Assembly (NCBI RefSeq): GCF_027925305.1
Contig: NZ_BSDR01000001.1
Coordinates: 2,073,001-2,137,000, forward strand
Length of the DNA stretch: 64,000 bases
Reading direction: 5' to 3'
DNA from: Desulforhabdus amnigena
GTDB taxonomy: Bacteria > Desulfobacterota > Syntrophobacteria > Syntrophobacterales > Syntrophobacteraceae
Shown: piece by piece, positions 1-8,500 of the stretch
How positions within the stretch are numbered: the stretch's first letter is position 1
Layout of the letters: each line of letters begins with the position of its first letter
The notes under the pieces: generated by a model
Seen by the model: only the letters and a program-made list of their open reading frames with translations
Told to the model about the DNA's origin: nothing
Database searches by the model: none
Made by a program: the position numbers and the translations under genes

Positions 1-1335
1 AAAAACGGGGAACCTCTTCCCAGCGAATTCACGGATGCGCTGGCCGCTTTGCGGGGCTATGCCAACAGCACGCTCCATTCTTCCATTGTCTTTTCAGCGG
101 GCTTCAATGGTCGCCTTTATGGATATGCAGAACATTTTGAAGATTTTCACGCAGACGACAATGGGTGTATCAAAAAGAAAATCGTCGTCAAGGTAAACGA
201 TTACCGTTCCGCTTTGACCCAGGGGAAGTTTTTTGCCAAGAAGGGACTGTGGGTGTCCGAATACCGTCTCGAGTCCGGCCTCAACTGTGGGGGACACGCT
301 TTCGGCCATGGAGGAAATCTGATGGGACCCAGCCTGGAGGAATTCAAACAGAGAAAGCAGGAACTGATTGACACTCTGTTTGAAATCTATAACAAAGCGC
401 GGGCTCAAAAAGGGAAAAAGACCTTCAGCTCGCCTCACCCCGTGCGCTTTACGGCTCAGGGCGGCATCGGAACAGCAAAGGAGAACGACTTCCTTCTGAA
501 GTACTACGAACTTGACGGGACAGGGTGGGGAACCCCTTTCCTGCTGGTTCCCGAAGCAACGACAACGGATCAGAAGACTCTTGAAAAACTTTGCAAAGCC
601 ACTGAAGAAGATCTTTTCCTGAGCGACGTTTCCCCTCTGGGGGTTCCCTTCAACAACTTGAGAACTTCCGCAAGCGAGGAAGCAAAGCTTGCCAGGATCA
701 ACGCAGGCAAACCCGGAAGCCCCTGCAGCAAGGGGCATCTGGTCTCGAATACGGAATTTTCCCAAAAACCCATTTGCCTCGCATCGCGCCTTTACCAAAA
801 GGAGAAGCTGAAGCAGATCACCAGCGAAAATCTGGATCCCGAAACGCAAAAGACCGCGTGTGAGAGCGTTATGGCAAAAGCCTGCCTCTGCAATGACCTC
901 GGGGGTGCCGCCATTTTGGCCCACGGGCTTGCGGAACCGCACGATCTGCCCTGCCCTCCCGCCGTTTGCCCGGGTCCCAACCTGGCTTATTTTTCAAGAG
1001 CCTTCACCCTGAAGGAGATGGTAGATCATATTTATGGGCGTATAAACATCCTAGCAGGGAAAAGACGCCCCAATATGTTCATAGCCGAATTGAATATGTA
1101 TATTGATTACCTGGAACGAGAAATCAAGGAGTCCCTGCCTTCCGCCAACGACCAGAAAATAAAGTACTTCGGGGAATTCAGGGAGAACCTCGTGCGGGGG
1201 ATCGCCTATTATGAGGAGCTGATCCCAAAGATGACGCATGAGTCGAAGGAATACCGCGACAGGATGTTTCAAGACCTTGGCAACAGCAGGAAAAAGCTGG
1301 AAGCCTTGACGGAACGTTACAAAACGATATTTTGA
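1..1335 (+). CDS. Conserved protein of unknown function, 5' end outside window
   Basis: The reading frame is open from base 1 with no stop before 1335, so the true start lies upstream; the first internal start is a TTG at 49. At least 444 residues are visible. I do not recognise a named family. The protein is cysteine-rich in its second half: a GSPC motif, a KPIC motif, a CLC motif and a CPPAVCPGPN motif occur within about 100 residues, which could bind a metal or an iron-sulfur cluster. An NCGGHAF motif sits near the N-terminal third. The C-terminal 100 residues look helical and charged. No signal peptide can be judged because the N-terminus is missing. It is followed by 322 bp without a gene before the efflux operon, so it is probably a separate transcription unit. 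I recall similar unannotated proteins in anaerobic bacteria, but that is memory and not a search. Confidence 0.75.
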   Translation, partial: KNGEPLPSEFTDALAALRGYANSTLHSSIVFSAGFNGRLYGYAEHFEDFHADDNGCIKKKIVVKVNDYRSALTQGKFFAKKGLWVSEYRLESGLNCGGHAFGHGGNLMGPSLEEFKQRKQELIDTLFEIYNKARAQKGKKTFSSPHPVRFTAQGGIGTAKENDFLLKYYELDGTGWGTPFLLVPEATTTDQKTLEKLCKATEEDLFLSDVSPLGVPFNNLRTSASEEAKLARINAGKPGSPCSKGHLVSNTEFSQKPICLASRLYQKEKLKQITSENLDPETQKTACESVMAKACLCNDLGGAAILAHGLAEPHDLPCPPAVCPGPNLAYFSRAFTLKEMVDHIYGRINILAGKRRPNMFIAELNMYIDYLEREIKESLPSANDQKIKYFGEFRENLVRGIAYYEELIPKMTHESKEYRDRMFQDLGNSRKKLEALTERYKTIF

Positions 1336-1657
1336 CTCCAGGGTGAATCCTGAAGATGGACGGATGAAGCGCAAAGAATGGAGAAGCACCCGGTGGTTTG
1401 TTCAAGGCGGAGTGCCAGTGCGGTTTGTCTTCAGGTCTTCACCCTTTTCCATTGAATGGCCGCCGGCTTTTCCGTGTCGTATCCCTCCAGGTGAATCTGA
1501 AATTTCAAAATATTCTGTTTCTGCCGAATCTGCCGCAACAATCCTCAGAGGACAAAAGATAGATAAAGGTGGGCAGCCGCCTGGCTTCCAAAGCCGCCCA
1601 TTCACCTGACAGAACAAGGCAAGACTGGATGTAAATCTCAACGGAGGTGCACTGGAA
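1336..1657. other. Intergenic region before efflux operon
   Basis: 322 bp with no supportable gene. Short overlapping open frames on both strands have no ribosome binding site or family resemblance. A clear GGAGGT at about 1642 serves the next gene. I see no repeat or strong terminator here. Confidence 0.5.
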
Positions 1658-2941
1658 GTGAATATTCTTTTGCAGAACCTACGTATCACCCTCCCCGTTT
1701 TTTTCCATGTCATTGCAATGGCTTTTTCTATCCTTATGCTCCCACGTCCGGGATATTCCATCAATATCGATGAAGCCATATCCCTCGCCGAAAGAAATCT
1801 ACCATCTTATAAAGCGGCGAAACTCGAGGTCCAGTCCACGGAGAACCTCTACAAGGCATCTCTTTCCCCCTATCTCCCGAGTCTGGATACATCCACATCT
1901 CAGGAATATCACGACACAACCCCCGAAGACTTTGATCTCAACACTTACGACGTCACCCTATCCTACCTGCTCTTCGACGGGGGCAGAAGAAAAGCCAACA
2001 GGAATATCGCGGAACTGAACCTGGATATCACCCGGCAGGAACAGGACAAGAATCTGTTGGATTTGGAATTCAATGTAAAATCATCCTTTTATACTGCAAT
2101 AGCACGAAAGGAAATCCTGGAGCAGAGGAAGATCCAACTTGAGGATGCAAGGAAAGACCACGAGGTAGCGCAGGGAAGATACAAGTTTGGTGTAGCAAAA
2201 CTCTCCGACGTGCTTCAGGCTTCCGTACGACTCGAACAGGCACGGTTCAAGCTGGTCCAGGCCGAAGGCGAACTGGCCATTGGCCTCGCGAACCTCAACT
2301 CCCTTTTAGGAAGAGACCTCAACATGGTGTACGATCTCGACGGCCGTCTATCCTTTGAAATGGCCGCTCCCCACCTTGATCTTCTCTCCCAGGCGGCACT
2401 AAAACGTCCGGAAATCAAACAGGCCGAGGACCTCCTCAAGATCTCCAAACAGAACAAGTCCCTGGAGATCAGCGCTTTTTTCCCGGATATCACTGCCAAT
2501 ACAAGCTATTCACGGGCAGACGCGGACAGGGCTATCGATGACAGATCCGTTGGCATCAAAGCGACCTGGAACATTTTTGAATTGGGAAAATTCTATCGGA
2601 CAAAATCTGCTCAACTTGAAATCCATGTTTCGGAAGAGAATATAAATGAAACGATCCGCCAGCTCCTTCTCGATGTAAAGAGAGCATATGAAGATTTTCT
2701 GACGGCCTCCAAAAATATTTCCGTCGCCCAAGAGCAGCTTGCCCAGGCGGAACAGAATTATTCTCAGGCCTTTGGCGAATACAAAGTCGGGAAGGGGGAT
2801 ATACTTTCCCTCGTACAGGCGGAAAGTTTTCTCTCCACGGCGCGGGAGCAGCTCACGACCTCGAAGCTCAATCATATCCTGGCCAAATCGCTGCTCGAGC
2901 GTATTGCAGGAATCGATAAGCTGGAATCCTTCCAGTACTGA
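1658..2941 (+). CDS. TolC-family outer membrane efflux protein
   Basis: Outer-membrane exit duct of a tripartite efflux system. The start is a GTG placed about 11 bp after GGAGGT. The 427-residue product begins with a hydrophobic signal segment (residues about 8-30, ending near a GYS sequence), followed by two OEP-type repeats rich in long alpha-helices with heptad-like Ala/Leu/Gln spacing (about 40-230 and 240-420), as in TolC. A typical LDLEFNVKSSFY helix and a YDLDGRL strand segment fit the family. It is the first gene of a five-gene operon (TolC, HlyD adaptor, ABC ATPase, two permeases) and would dock on the adaptor encoded 50 bp downstream. The substrate cannot be told from sequence. Family assignment is firm; orthology to E. 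coli TolC is not implied. Confidence 0.92.
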   Translation: MNILLQNLRITLPVFFHVIAMAFSILMLPRPGYSINIDEAISLAERNLPSYKAAKLEVQSTENLYKASLSPYLPSLDTSTSQEYHDTTPEDFDLNTYDVTLSYLLFDGGRRKANRNIAELNLDITRQEQDKNLLDLEFNVKSSFYTAIARKEILEQRKIQLEDARKDHEVAQGRYKFGVAKLSDVLQASVRLEQARFKLVQAEGELAIGLANLNSLLGRDLNMVYDLDGRLSFEMAAPHLDLLSQAALKRPEIKQAEDLLKISKQNKSLEISAFFPDITANTSYSRADADRAIDDRSVGIKATWNIFELGKFYRTKSAQLEIHVSEENINETIRQLLLDVKRAYEDFLTASKNISVAQEQLAQAEQNYSQAFGEYKVGKGDILSLVQAESFLSTAREQLTTSKLNHILAKSLLERIAGIDKLESFQY

Positions 2942-2990
2942 CACATGCCTTATCCCATGACACACAGGATTACCTCGAGGAGGTTTTTCA

Positions 2991-4175
2991 GTGAAAAAAT
3001 TTTCACTCATCTTCATTCTCATCATCGCATGCAGTGCCGTCGGCTTTTTTCTCTACAAGAAGTTTTTCCCAAAATCGGAAGTAAAAGTGCTGGAATCGGC
3101 AAAGGTGGAACGGGGAAACATCCGTGGAGTCCTGGTGGAAACAGGGATCATCAAGTCTCAGGTGGGAGCTCTGGTCAAGATAGGGGCCCGCATCACGGGA
3201 ACCGTCGTTCAAATGAATGTCAAAATTGGGGACCGGGTAAAAAAGGGAGACCTGATCGCCTTGATCGACGACCGGGAAATACTGCAATCCATTCAACGCC
3301 AGAGGGCGGCCCTGGCCTCCGCTCAGAACACCTTGCTTCAGGTGGAACGGACGTATCCGGAAAGGATCAAAGAGGCACGGGCCAGTTTCACCTATAACAA
3401 ATTGAACTATGAAAGAGAACAACAGCTTATAAAGAAAGACTACACCACGGCGGACGCAGTGGATAAAGCGCGAAGCGATTTCAACGCGACTCAAGCCAAT
3501 CTGAAGAGGCTTCAGGAAGAATACAAAACTCAGGGGGATATCGCACGGGCCAATGTGGACCAAGCGGCGGCCCAGATCAAACAATTGGAAGTGAACCTTT
3601 CGTATACTAGAATTTATGCTCCCATAGACGGGCTCGTGTCCGATGTCACCATTCAAGAAGGTGAAACGATCGTCACGGGACTTCAAGTGGCGAACCTGGT
3701 CACGGTCATCGATCCGACGCTCCTCGAAATGTGGATCTATGTCGATGAAACCGATGTGGGCAAGGCAAAAACAGGGCAATCGGTGGAATACTACGTCGAT
3801 ACCTATCCGGACAGGATCTTTCATGGAACCATACACCGGCTGAATCCGGAACCCGTAGTCAAGGACAACATCGTCTACTATCTCGCCATCGTCCAGGTGC
3901 CCAAAGACGATGCAGCATTCCTAAAACCCGAGATGACCAGCCATGTCAAGATCATCTACGAAGAAAAAAGGGATATACTGACCGCACCCAATGCGGCCGT
4001 CAAATTCGAAGCGGGAAAGCAGATCGCCTACAAAGTGATCGGTCCAAACAAAGTGGAGAAGCTGGAATTGAAAACGGGCATCCGTGGGGAAGAACAAACG
4101 GAAATCGTTTCCGGAGCAACGGAAGGTGAAGTGCTGGCCACCAAGATCATATTGCCCGTCTCTTCAAAGCCTTAA
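2991..4175 (+). CDS. HlyD/MacA-type periplasmic adaptor of efflux pump
   Basis: Periplasmic membrane-fusion protein linking the inner-membrane ABC permeases to the TolC-like duct. The start is GTG with GAGGAGG 8 bp upstream. The 394-residue product has one N-terminal membrane anchor (about residues 5-22), a biotinyl-lipoyl-like half-motif around residues 60-95 (VKIGDRVKKGDLIALID), a coiled-coil hairpin (about 100-200, with QRQRAALASAQ and NVDQAAAQIKQLE heptads), the second lipoyl half near 205-230 (YAPIDGLVSDV) and a beta-barrel domain to about 310. This order is that of MacA and HlyD. It lies between the TolC-like gene and the ATPase gene in the same direction, so the partners are evident. 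Substrate unknown. Confidence 0.93.
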   Translation: MKKFSLIFILIIACSAVGFFLYKKFFPKSEVKVLESAKVERGNIRGVLVETGIIKSQVGALVKIGARITGTVVQMNVKIGDRVKKGDLIALIDDREILQSIQRQRAALASAQNTLLQVERTYPERIKEARASFTYNKLNYEREQQLIKKDYTTADAVDKARSDFNATQANLKRLQEEYKTQGDIARANVDQAAAQIKQLEVNLSYTRIYAPIDGLVSDVTIQEGETIVTGLQVANLVTVIDPTLLEMWIYVDETDVGKAKTGQSVEYYVDTYPDRIFHGTIHRLNPEPVVKDNIVYYLAIVQVPKDDAAFLKPEMTSHVKIIYEEKRDILTAPNAAVKFEAGKQIAYKVIGPNKVEKLELKTGIRGEEQTEIVSGATEGEVLATKIILPVSSKP

Positions 4176-4279
4176 AGAGATGCGGAAGCATCCCATGTGA
4201 AACAAGCACCCAAAAGGGCGAAAGAGGTTTTGAGATAGGAATTTAGAGACGTTCACAATGATCGATTCGAAAGAAAGAG

Positions 4280-4951
4280 ATGCCGTTCTGTTTCCTAAAA
4301 GACATCAGAAAAAGCTACATCATTGGGGAAGAAGAGGTTGAAATCCTCAAAGGAATCAATCTCCAGATCGAACGGGGTGAATTCACAGCCATCATGGGAA
4401 CTTCCGGTTCCGGAAAAACGACCCTGATGAACATCATCGGCTGCCTGGATGTTCCGACATCGGGCGAATATATTCTCGCGGACAAACTGGTATCCCAATT
4501 TTCCGACGATGAGCTTTCCACTTTCAGAAACGAACATATCGGTTTTATTTTTCAGAATTTCTATCTGCTCCCCTATGCAACAGTGCTGGAAAATGTTTTG
4601 CTTCCAACACTCTATACCGAGAAGCAAAAGTCGGGAGACCCCGTGAAACGGGCCATGGAATTGCTCAGGCTCGCCGGCATTGAAGACCGGGCCAAATTCA
4701 AGCCCAATCAGCTTTCGGGCGGCCAGCAGCAGCGAGTGGCCATAGCACGGGCACTGGTCAATGACCCTGAGCTCGTGCTTGCGGATGAACCTACAGGACA
4801 GCTGGACAGCAAGACGGCAAACGAAATCATGCAATTGCTCTCCGCAATGAACAGCAAGGGGAAAACGGTGATTCTCATTACGCACGACGTCAACACCGCG
4901 GCTTTTGCAAAAAGAATGATCCGGCTAAGCGACGGGCGAATCATAGAATAA
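4280..4951 (+). CDS. ABC transporter ATP-binding protein, LolD/MacB type
   Basis: Cytoplasmic ATPase of the efflux system. The 223-residue product is a single nucleotide-binding domain of normal length: Walker [10 protein letters not shown] at residues 40-48, Q-loop in [10 protein letters not shown], signature [15 protein letters not shown], Walker B plus catalytic Glu in [13 protein letters not shown], and a switch His in ITHD. The [14 protein letters not shown] and [13 protein letters not shown] segments are characteristic of the LolD/MacB/FtsE branch that partners FtsX-type permeases, which agrees with the two permease genes downstream (the first only 3 bp away). A weak purine-rich stretch precedes the ATG. 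It energises mechanotransmission rather than direct transport if it behaves like MacB. Confidence 0.95.
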   Translation: MPFCFLKDIRKSYIIGEEEVEILKGINLQIERGEFTAIMGTSGSGKTTLMNIIGCLDVPTSGEYILADKLVSQFSDDELSTFRNEHIGFIFQNFYLLPYATVLENVLLPTLYTEKQKSGDPVKRAMELLRLAGIEDRAKFKPNQLSGGQQQRVAIARALVNDPELVLADEPTGQLDSKTANEIMQLLSAMNSKGKTVILITHDVNTAAFAKRMIRLSDGRIIE

Positions 4952-4954
4952 CGC

Positions 4955-6169
4955 ATGAACCGGTTGATCAAGATCCTCCATGAAGCGGGCAAAGCCGCTA
5001 TAGCCTTTAAATTAAGGACTATTTTCTGCCTGACCAGCGTGGCGCTTGGGGTTTCCTCCATCACCATCATCGTGGCTGCAACGGAAGGGGCTTACAAGAC
5101 CGCCTATGATATGGTCGAAATGTTTGGGCCTGACGCTCTCCTGGTAGTGGGGGGAAGCGAGGAATCGAGGGCAATCGGCCAGAGGGAAAAAACCATTACC
5201 CTCGATGATGTTATTGCCATCAAGGAAGCGTTCCCCAGCGCCTACGTGGTGGTGCCCATGACTTCCGTCCGCGATGTAACGGTCTCCTACAAAAACAAGA
5301 AAAATCAAACTCTCGTGGTGGGTTCAACGGCAGATTACAGCCGCGCGTGGACCTGGCCCGTCGTAGAGGGCTCCGATCTCACGCTGGAGGATGTAAAGGG
5401 CCTTCGCAATGTGGGTCTCATCGGCCCCTACCTCGCGGACCAACTTTTCGGACCTGAAGAACCCGTTGGGAAATATATCCTCGTCAAAAACATCCCCGTT
5501 CAGATTGTCGGCGTACTTTCATCGCGAGGGACCACCCCGACAGGGGCAAACCTCGATGACCGCATCATCATGCCCATCAGCACCGTGATGCGAAAGATTC
5601 AAAACGAGACAAAGTATGTGTCGGTGCTTCGGGCCAGATTCGTGGACCCCAGCCGGCTCGAAGAATATTCGGAAGAAATCCGGCTTTTCCTCAGGCAGAG
5701 GCACAGGCTTGCCGAGGAGGAACCGGATGACTTCCGAGTCATTTCCCCCAAGGAAATCACGAAATTCCTTGTGGCGCTCACGGGTTCCCTCGTGGTGTTT
5801 CTGGGAATCGTGGGGGTGATTTCTCTCATTGTGGCGGGGTTCGTATTGGCCAATCTCTTTCTTCTCTCCGTTCGGGAACGAACACGGGAAATCGGCATCA
5901 GAAGATCGGTTGGCGCCAGGAAAAGCGACATTCGTCTTCAGTTTCTGTTCGAAGCCGTCATCATTACGACCCTGGGCGGCCTGGCCGGGTTCATCCTGGC
6001 TCTGGGGGGAGCCAAACTTCTGACCCTTGTCGCTGACTTTCCCATCCACTTTTCGTGGAAAGCCTTCGCCACAGGATTGTTGCTCGCGTGGGCCGTAGGG
6101 ATCGGATTCGGCTTGCAACCGGCTTCCAGCGCCGCCAACCTGGAACCCATCGAGGCGTTGAGAAGATGA
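4955..6169 (+). CDS. FtsX/MacB-type ABC permease, first of pair
   Basis: Inner-membrane permease of 404 residues with the MacB architecture: one N-terminal transmembrane helix (about 20-42), a large periplasmic core domain (about 45-260, containing the conserved [10 protein letters not shown] and [19 protein letters not shown] segments), then three C-terminal helices (about 270-400) with the FtsX motif [13 protein letters not shown]. It starts 3 bp after the ATPase and its TGA overlaps the ATG of the next permease, so the two permeases are translationally coupled. Two different permeases suggest a heterodimer in place of the MacB homodimer. No ATPase domain is fused, in contrast to MacB itself. 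Confidence 0.93.
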   Translation: MNRLIKILHEAGKAAIAFKLRTIFCLTSVALGVSSITIIVAATEGAYKTAYDMVEMFGPDALLVVGGSEESRAIGQREKTITLDDVIAIKEAFPSAYVVVPMTSVRDVTVSYKNKKNQTLVVGSTADYSRAWTWPVVEGSDLTLEDVKGLRNVGLIGPYLADQLFGPEEPVGKYILVKNIPVQIVGVLSSRGTTPTGANLDDRIIMPISTVMRKIQNETKYVSVLRARFVDPSRLEEYSEEIRLFLRQRHRLAEEEPDDFRVISPKEITKFLVALTGSLVVFLGIVGVISLIVAGFVLANLFLLSVRERTREIGIRRSVGARKSDIRLQFLFEAVIITTLGGLAGFILALGGAKLLTLVADFPIHFSWKAFATGLLLAWAVGIGFGLQPASSAANLEPIEALRR

Positions 6170-7389
6170 GACGGATCATTTTGAATCTCAAGATCGCCCT
6201 GCGTTCCCTGTACAGCTTCAAACTCAGGACGTCCCTCGCAGTCCTGGGTGTTTTTCTGGGAACATTCTCCCTCATTCTCGTTTCCAACCTGACAGACTCT
6301 CTTGTAAAAAAGGGGGAAATGGAAATCGAGAAGCTCGGCAAGAACCTCCTGGTGGTCCGGAGCGGCACCGTGCTTCGATTCGGAGCAAGCACACGGTTGC
6401 TGACTCAGGCCACCACTTTGACCCTGGAGGACGCCAAAGCCCTGGAAGATCAATCCCCCTTTGTTCACCGTGCCTCTCCGTCGAGTTCAAAACCCTTTCC
6501 GGTCCGCTCCCGAAACACGACACTCTCCGCCATCCTAGTCACGGGAGTCACGGCGGACTATCCGGATATCCGAAACTTTCATGTTCAGGAGGGCACTTTT
6601 TTTTCACCGGCAGACGATCAGGAACTCGCTAGAGTGGCGGTGCTCGGAAAGAAGGTCGCGGAAAAACTTTTCGGGGATAAAAGCCCCCTCGGAAAATACA
6701 TCCTGATCTGGCGCGTCCCCTGCCAGGTCATAGGGGTGATGGAAGAAAAAGGAGTGGATGTCTCGAATGTCGACCAGGACAATCAAATATTCATTCCGGT
6801 CAATTCGTTTCTCAGGCGTTTTGTCAATCAGGAATATGTGAATACGATTTTTGTCCAGACCACCAGTTCGGAAAATATGTCCCGTGCCAAAACGCAGATA
6901 GAAGGAATCCTGAGAAAAAGGCACAAGATCCGGGAGGGTCAGAAGGACGATTTCACTGTGATCGATTCAAAGGATGTGATGGCTCTCAAGACTCAAGCCA
7001 CATCCATGATCAGCATCCTCGGACGGATATCGGCGACTGTCTCTTTTTTGATCGGAGCCCTCGGGATTTTGTCCATCATGATTCTCATCGTGAACGAGCG
7101 GAGAGTGGAAATCGGCATCAGGCGGGCCGTGGGATCTCGAAAAAGGGACATTGTTCTGCAATTTCTCATGGAGTCCTCGTTCATCTCCCTCATAGGAGGC
7201 ATGGTCGGGGTTGTGTTTGGCTTTCTGGTCAGTATTCTTGTTTTCGAGGTTTCAAAGCTCCCCTTCAGTATTTCCCTCATCGGGTTTGTCATTTCTTTTG
7301 TAGCTTCCGTGACGGTCGGCATATTGGCTGGAATCTACCCCTCCAAAAAAGCGACGACCATCCAGCCCGTGGACATCATTCGGTCCTGA
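6166..7389 (+). CDS. FtsX/MacB-type ABC permease, second of pair
   Basis: 407-residue permease paralogous to the preceding gene: N-terminal helix (about 18-40), periplasmic core domain with KLFGDKSPLGKYILIW and CQVIGVMEEKG segments, and three C-terminal helices with RRVEIGIRRAVGSRKRD. I chose the ATG at 6166 because it overlaps the preceding stop (ATGA) and gives the standard N-terminus; the frame extends upstream to 6055 but that part lies inside the previous gene. It completes the tripartite efflux operon. The similarity to its neighbour (same YILIW/YILVK and EIGIRR signatures) points to duplication within the operon. Confidence 0.92.
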   Translation: MRRIILNLKIALRSLYSFKLRTSLAVLGVFLGTFSLILVSNLTDSLVKKGEMEIEKLGKNLLVVRSGTVLRFGASTRLLTQATTLTLEDAKALEDQSPFVHRASPSSSKPFPVRSRNTTLSAILVTGVTADYPDIRNFHVQEGTFFSPADDQELARVAVLGKKVAEKLFGDKSPLGKYILIWRVPCQVIGVMEEKGVDVSNVDQDNQIFIPVNSFLRRFVNQEYVNTIFVQTTSSENMSRAKTQIEGILRKRHKIREGQKDDFTVIDSKDVMALKTQATSMISILGRISATVSFLIGALGILSIMILIVNERRVEIGIRRAVGSRKRDIVLQFLMESSFISLIGGMVGVVFGFLVSILVFEVSKLPFSISLIGFVISFVASVTVGILAGIYPSKKATTIQPVDIIRS

Positions 7390-7504
7390 GGCCATGCCTC
7401 GTTTGGATCTCATGATCGAGGGGAGGGGACGACAGAGGATAAAAAGACGGCAAAGAGTTGGGGGCGATGGGAGAAGCAGAAAAAGCTATGGAAGAGGGCT
7501 CATC

Positions 7505-7948
7505 ATGAGCCATAAGTCCTTTGCAGTCGGCGAGGATATAAAGACACTTCGTTTACCGGCAAGCATAGATTCCCTGGAAAAATTCCGCGCATTCTTACTG
7601 CAGGAAATCAACCCGCGAAATGTGCCGGAGGATTTGATCCACAAGATCGAACTGGTTCTGGAGGAGCTGCTTGCCAATGTGATTCATTACGCCTATCCGG
7701 ATATCCAAGGCGAGGTGGCTGTCGCGTGTTTTATGGAGGGAGGGGAAAAATTCTCCCTGGTGATCCAGGATTGGGGACGCCCATTCAATCCATTCGATCA
7801 AGAAAACCCAGATATTTTTGAAGATATCCGCGACCGTGTAATTGGAGGGCTTGGAATCTTGCTGGTCCGGAGTATGGCCGACGAATACAGCTACAGACGC
7901 CGGGGGGAGACAAACATCGTTAAGGTGAGTTTCAAATTACGGCATTGA
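7505..7948 (+). CDS. RsbW/SpoIIAB-like ATP-binding anti-sigma or switch kinase
   Basis: 147-residue histidine-kinase-fold ATPase (HATPase_c_2). The N-box reads EELLANVIHYAY, the G1 box DWGRPFNP and the G2 box GGLGILLVRSMADEYSY. In partner-switching systems such proteins phosphorylate a STAS antagonist on Ser/Thr and bind a sigma factor or other target. A STAS gene lies only 20 bp away on the opposite strand and a SpoIIE-type phosphatase 3.7 kb downstream, so the three switch components are present. I chose the ATG at 7505 (GAGGGCTC upstream); the frame could start as far up as 7394, but that extension is Arg/Gly-rich and unlike the family. The target is unknown; no sigma factor gene is adjacent. 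Confidence 0.87.
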   Translation: MSHKSFAVGEDIKTLRLPASIDSLEKFRAFLLQEINPRNVPEDLIHKIELVLEELLANVIHYAYPDIQGEVAVACFMEGGEKFSLVIQDWGRPFNPFDQENPDIFEDIRDRVIGGLGILLVRSMADEYSYRRRGETNIVKVSFKLRH

Positions 7949-7968
7949 AGGGAGCTTTCCCCGAGGAA

Positions 7969-8301
7969 TCAAAAATCGTTCAAAGCTTCTTCCTGGGTCG
8001 CATGCAGGCGGAATATGGTATCGAACCCCGAAATTTCGAATACTTCCCGTACATAGTCTTTGAGGGAAGAAAAGGAGATTTGTCCTTCGCTGCTTTTCAG
8101 CGTCTTGGCGGCTTTCAACAAGACACGCAATCCCGCGCTGGAAATGTAGTCCAAATCCTGGAAGTCCAGAACAAATTTACTTTCCCCCTTCCGGATCAGG
8201 TCGAACAACTCCTTTTCAAATTCGGGTGAAGTATTGGCATCCAAACGCCCCCTGCACAACAAGATGATGACATCATTCCGTCTTTTTTGAAGGACATCCA
8301 T
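7969..8301 (-). CDS. STAS-domain anti-sigma-factor antagonist (RsbV/SpoIIAA-like)
   Basis: 110-residue single STAS domain. The segment DLDYISSAGLRVLL carries the conserved Ser-Ser pair that is the phosphorylation site in SpoIIAA/RsbV, and the N-terminal CRGRLDANTSPEFEKEL matches the family's first strand and helix. It converges tail to tail with the RsbW-like gene (20 bp between stops) and would be its substrate; the SpoIIE phosphatase at 11634 would reverse the phosphorylation. Length is typical. The opposite orientation to the other switch genes means it has its own promoter in the 8302-8500 gap, shared back to back with the ABC exporter gene. Confidence 0.9.
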   Translation of the reverse strand: MDVLQKRRNDVIILLCRGRLDANTSPEFEKELFDLIRKGESKFVLDFQDLDYISSAGLRVLLKAAKTLKSSEGQISFSSLKDYVREVFEISGFDTIFRLHATQEEALNDF

Positions 8302-8500
8302 GCAACTTGCCTCCCCTGGAAAGAACAGTTATTCGGACTTTGATTCATGTTCCGGTCGAAAAGAATCACGGCCGGTATCCAATCGATTCAATAAAAATAT
8401 AAGAACCTTGCTCTACCGTCAACGCACCGATGGACATATTCCACAGGGTCTGGATCTCAAAGCCCCGATAAGCACTACATAGTCTAAGGATCAAAGGATA

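Noticed and set aside
6055-6165. Longer N-terminus for the second permease
   Set aside because: It would overlap the first permease by over 100 bp; the ATGA overlap at 6166 gives the family's usual start.
7394-7504. Longer N-terminus for the RsbW-like protein
   Set aside because: Arg/Gly-rich extension unlike the family, and a better start lies at 7505.
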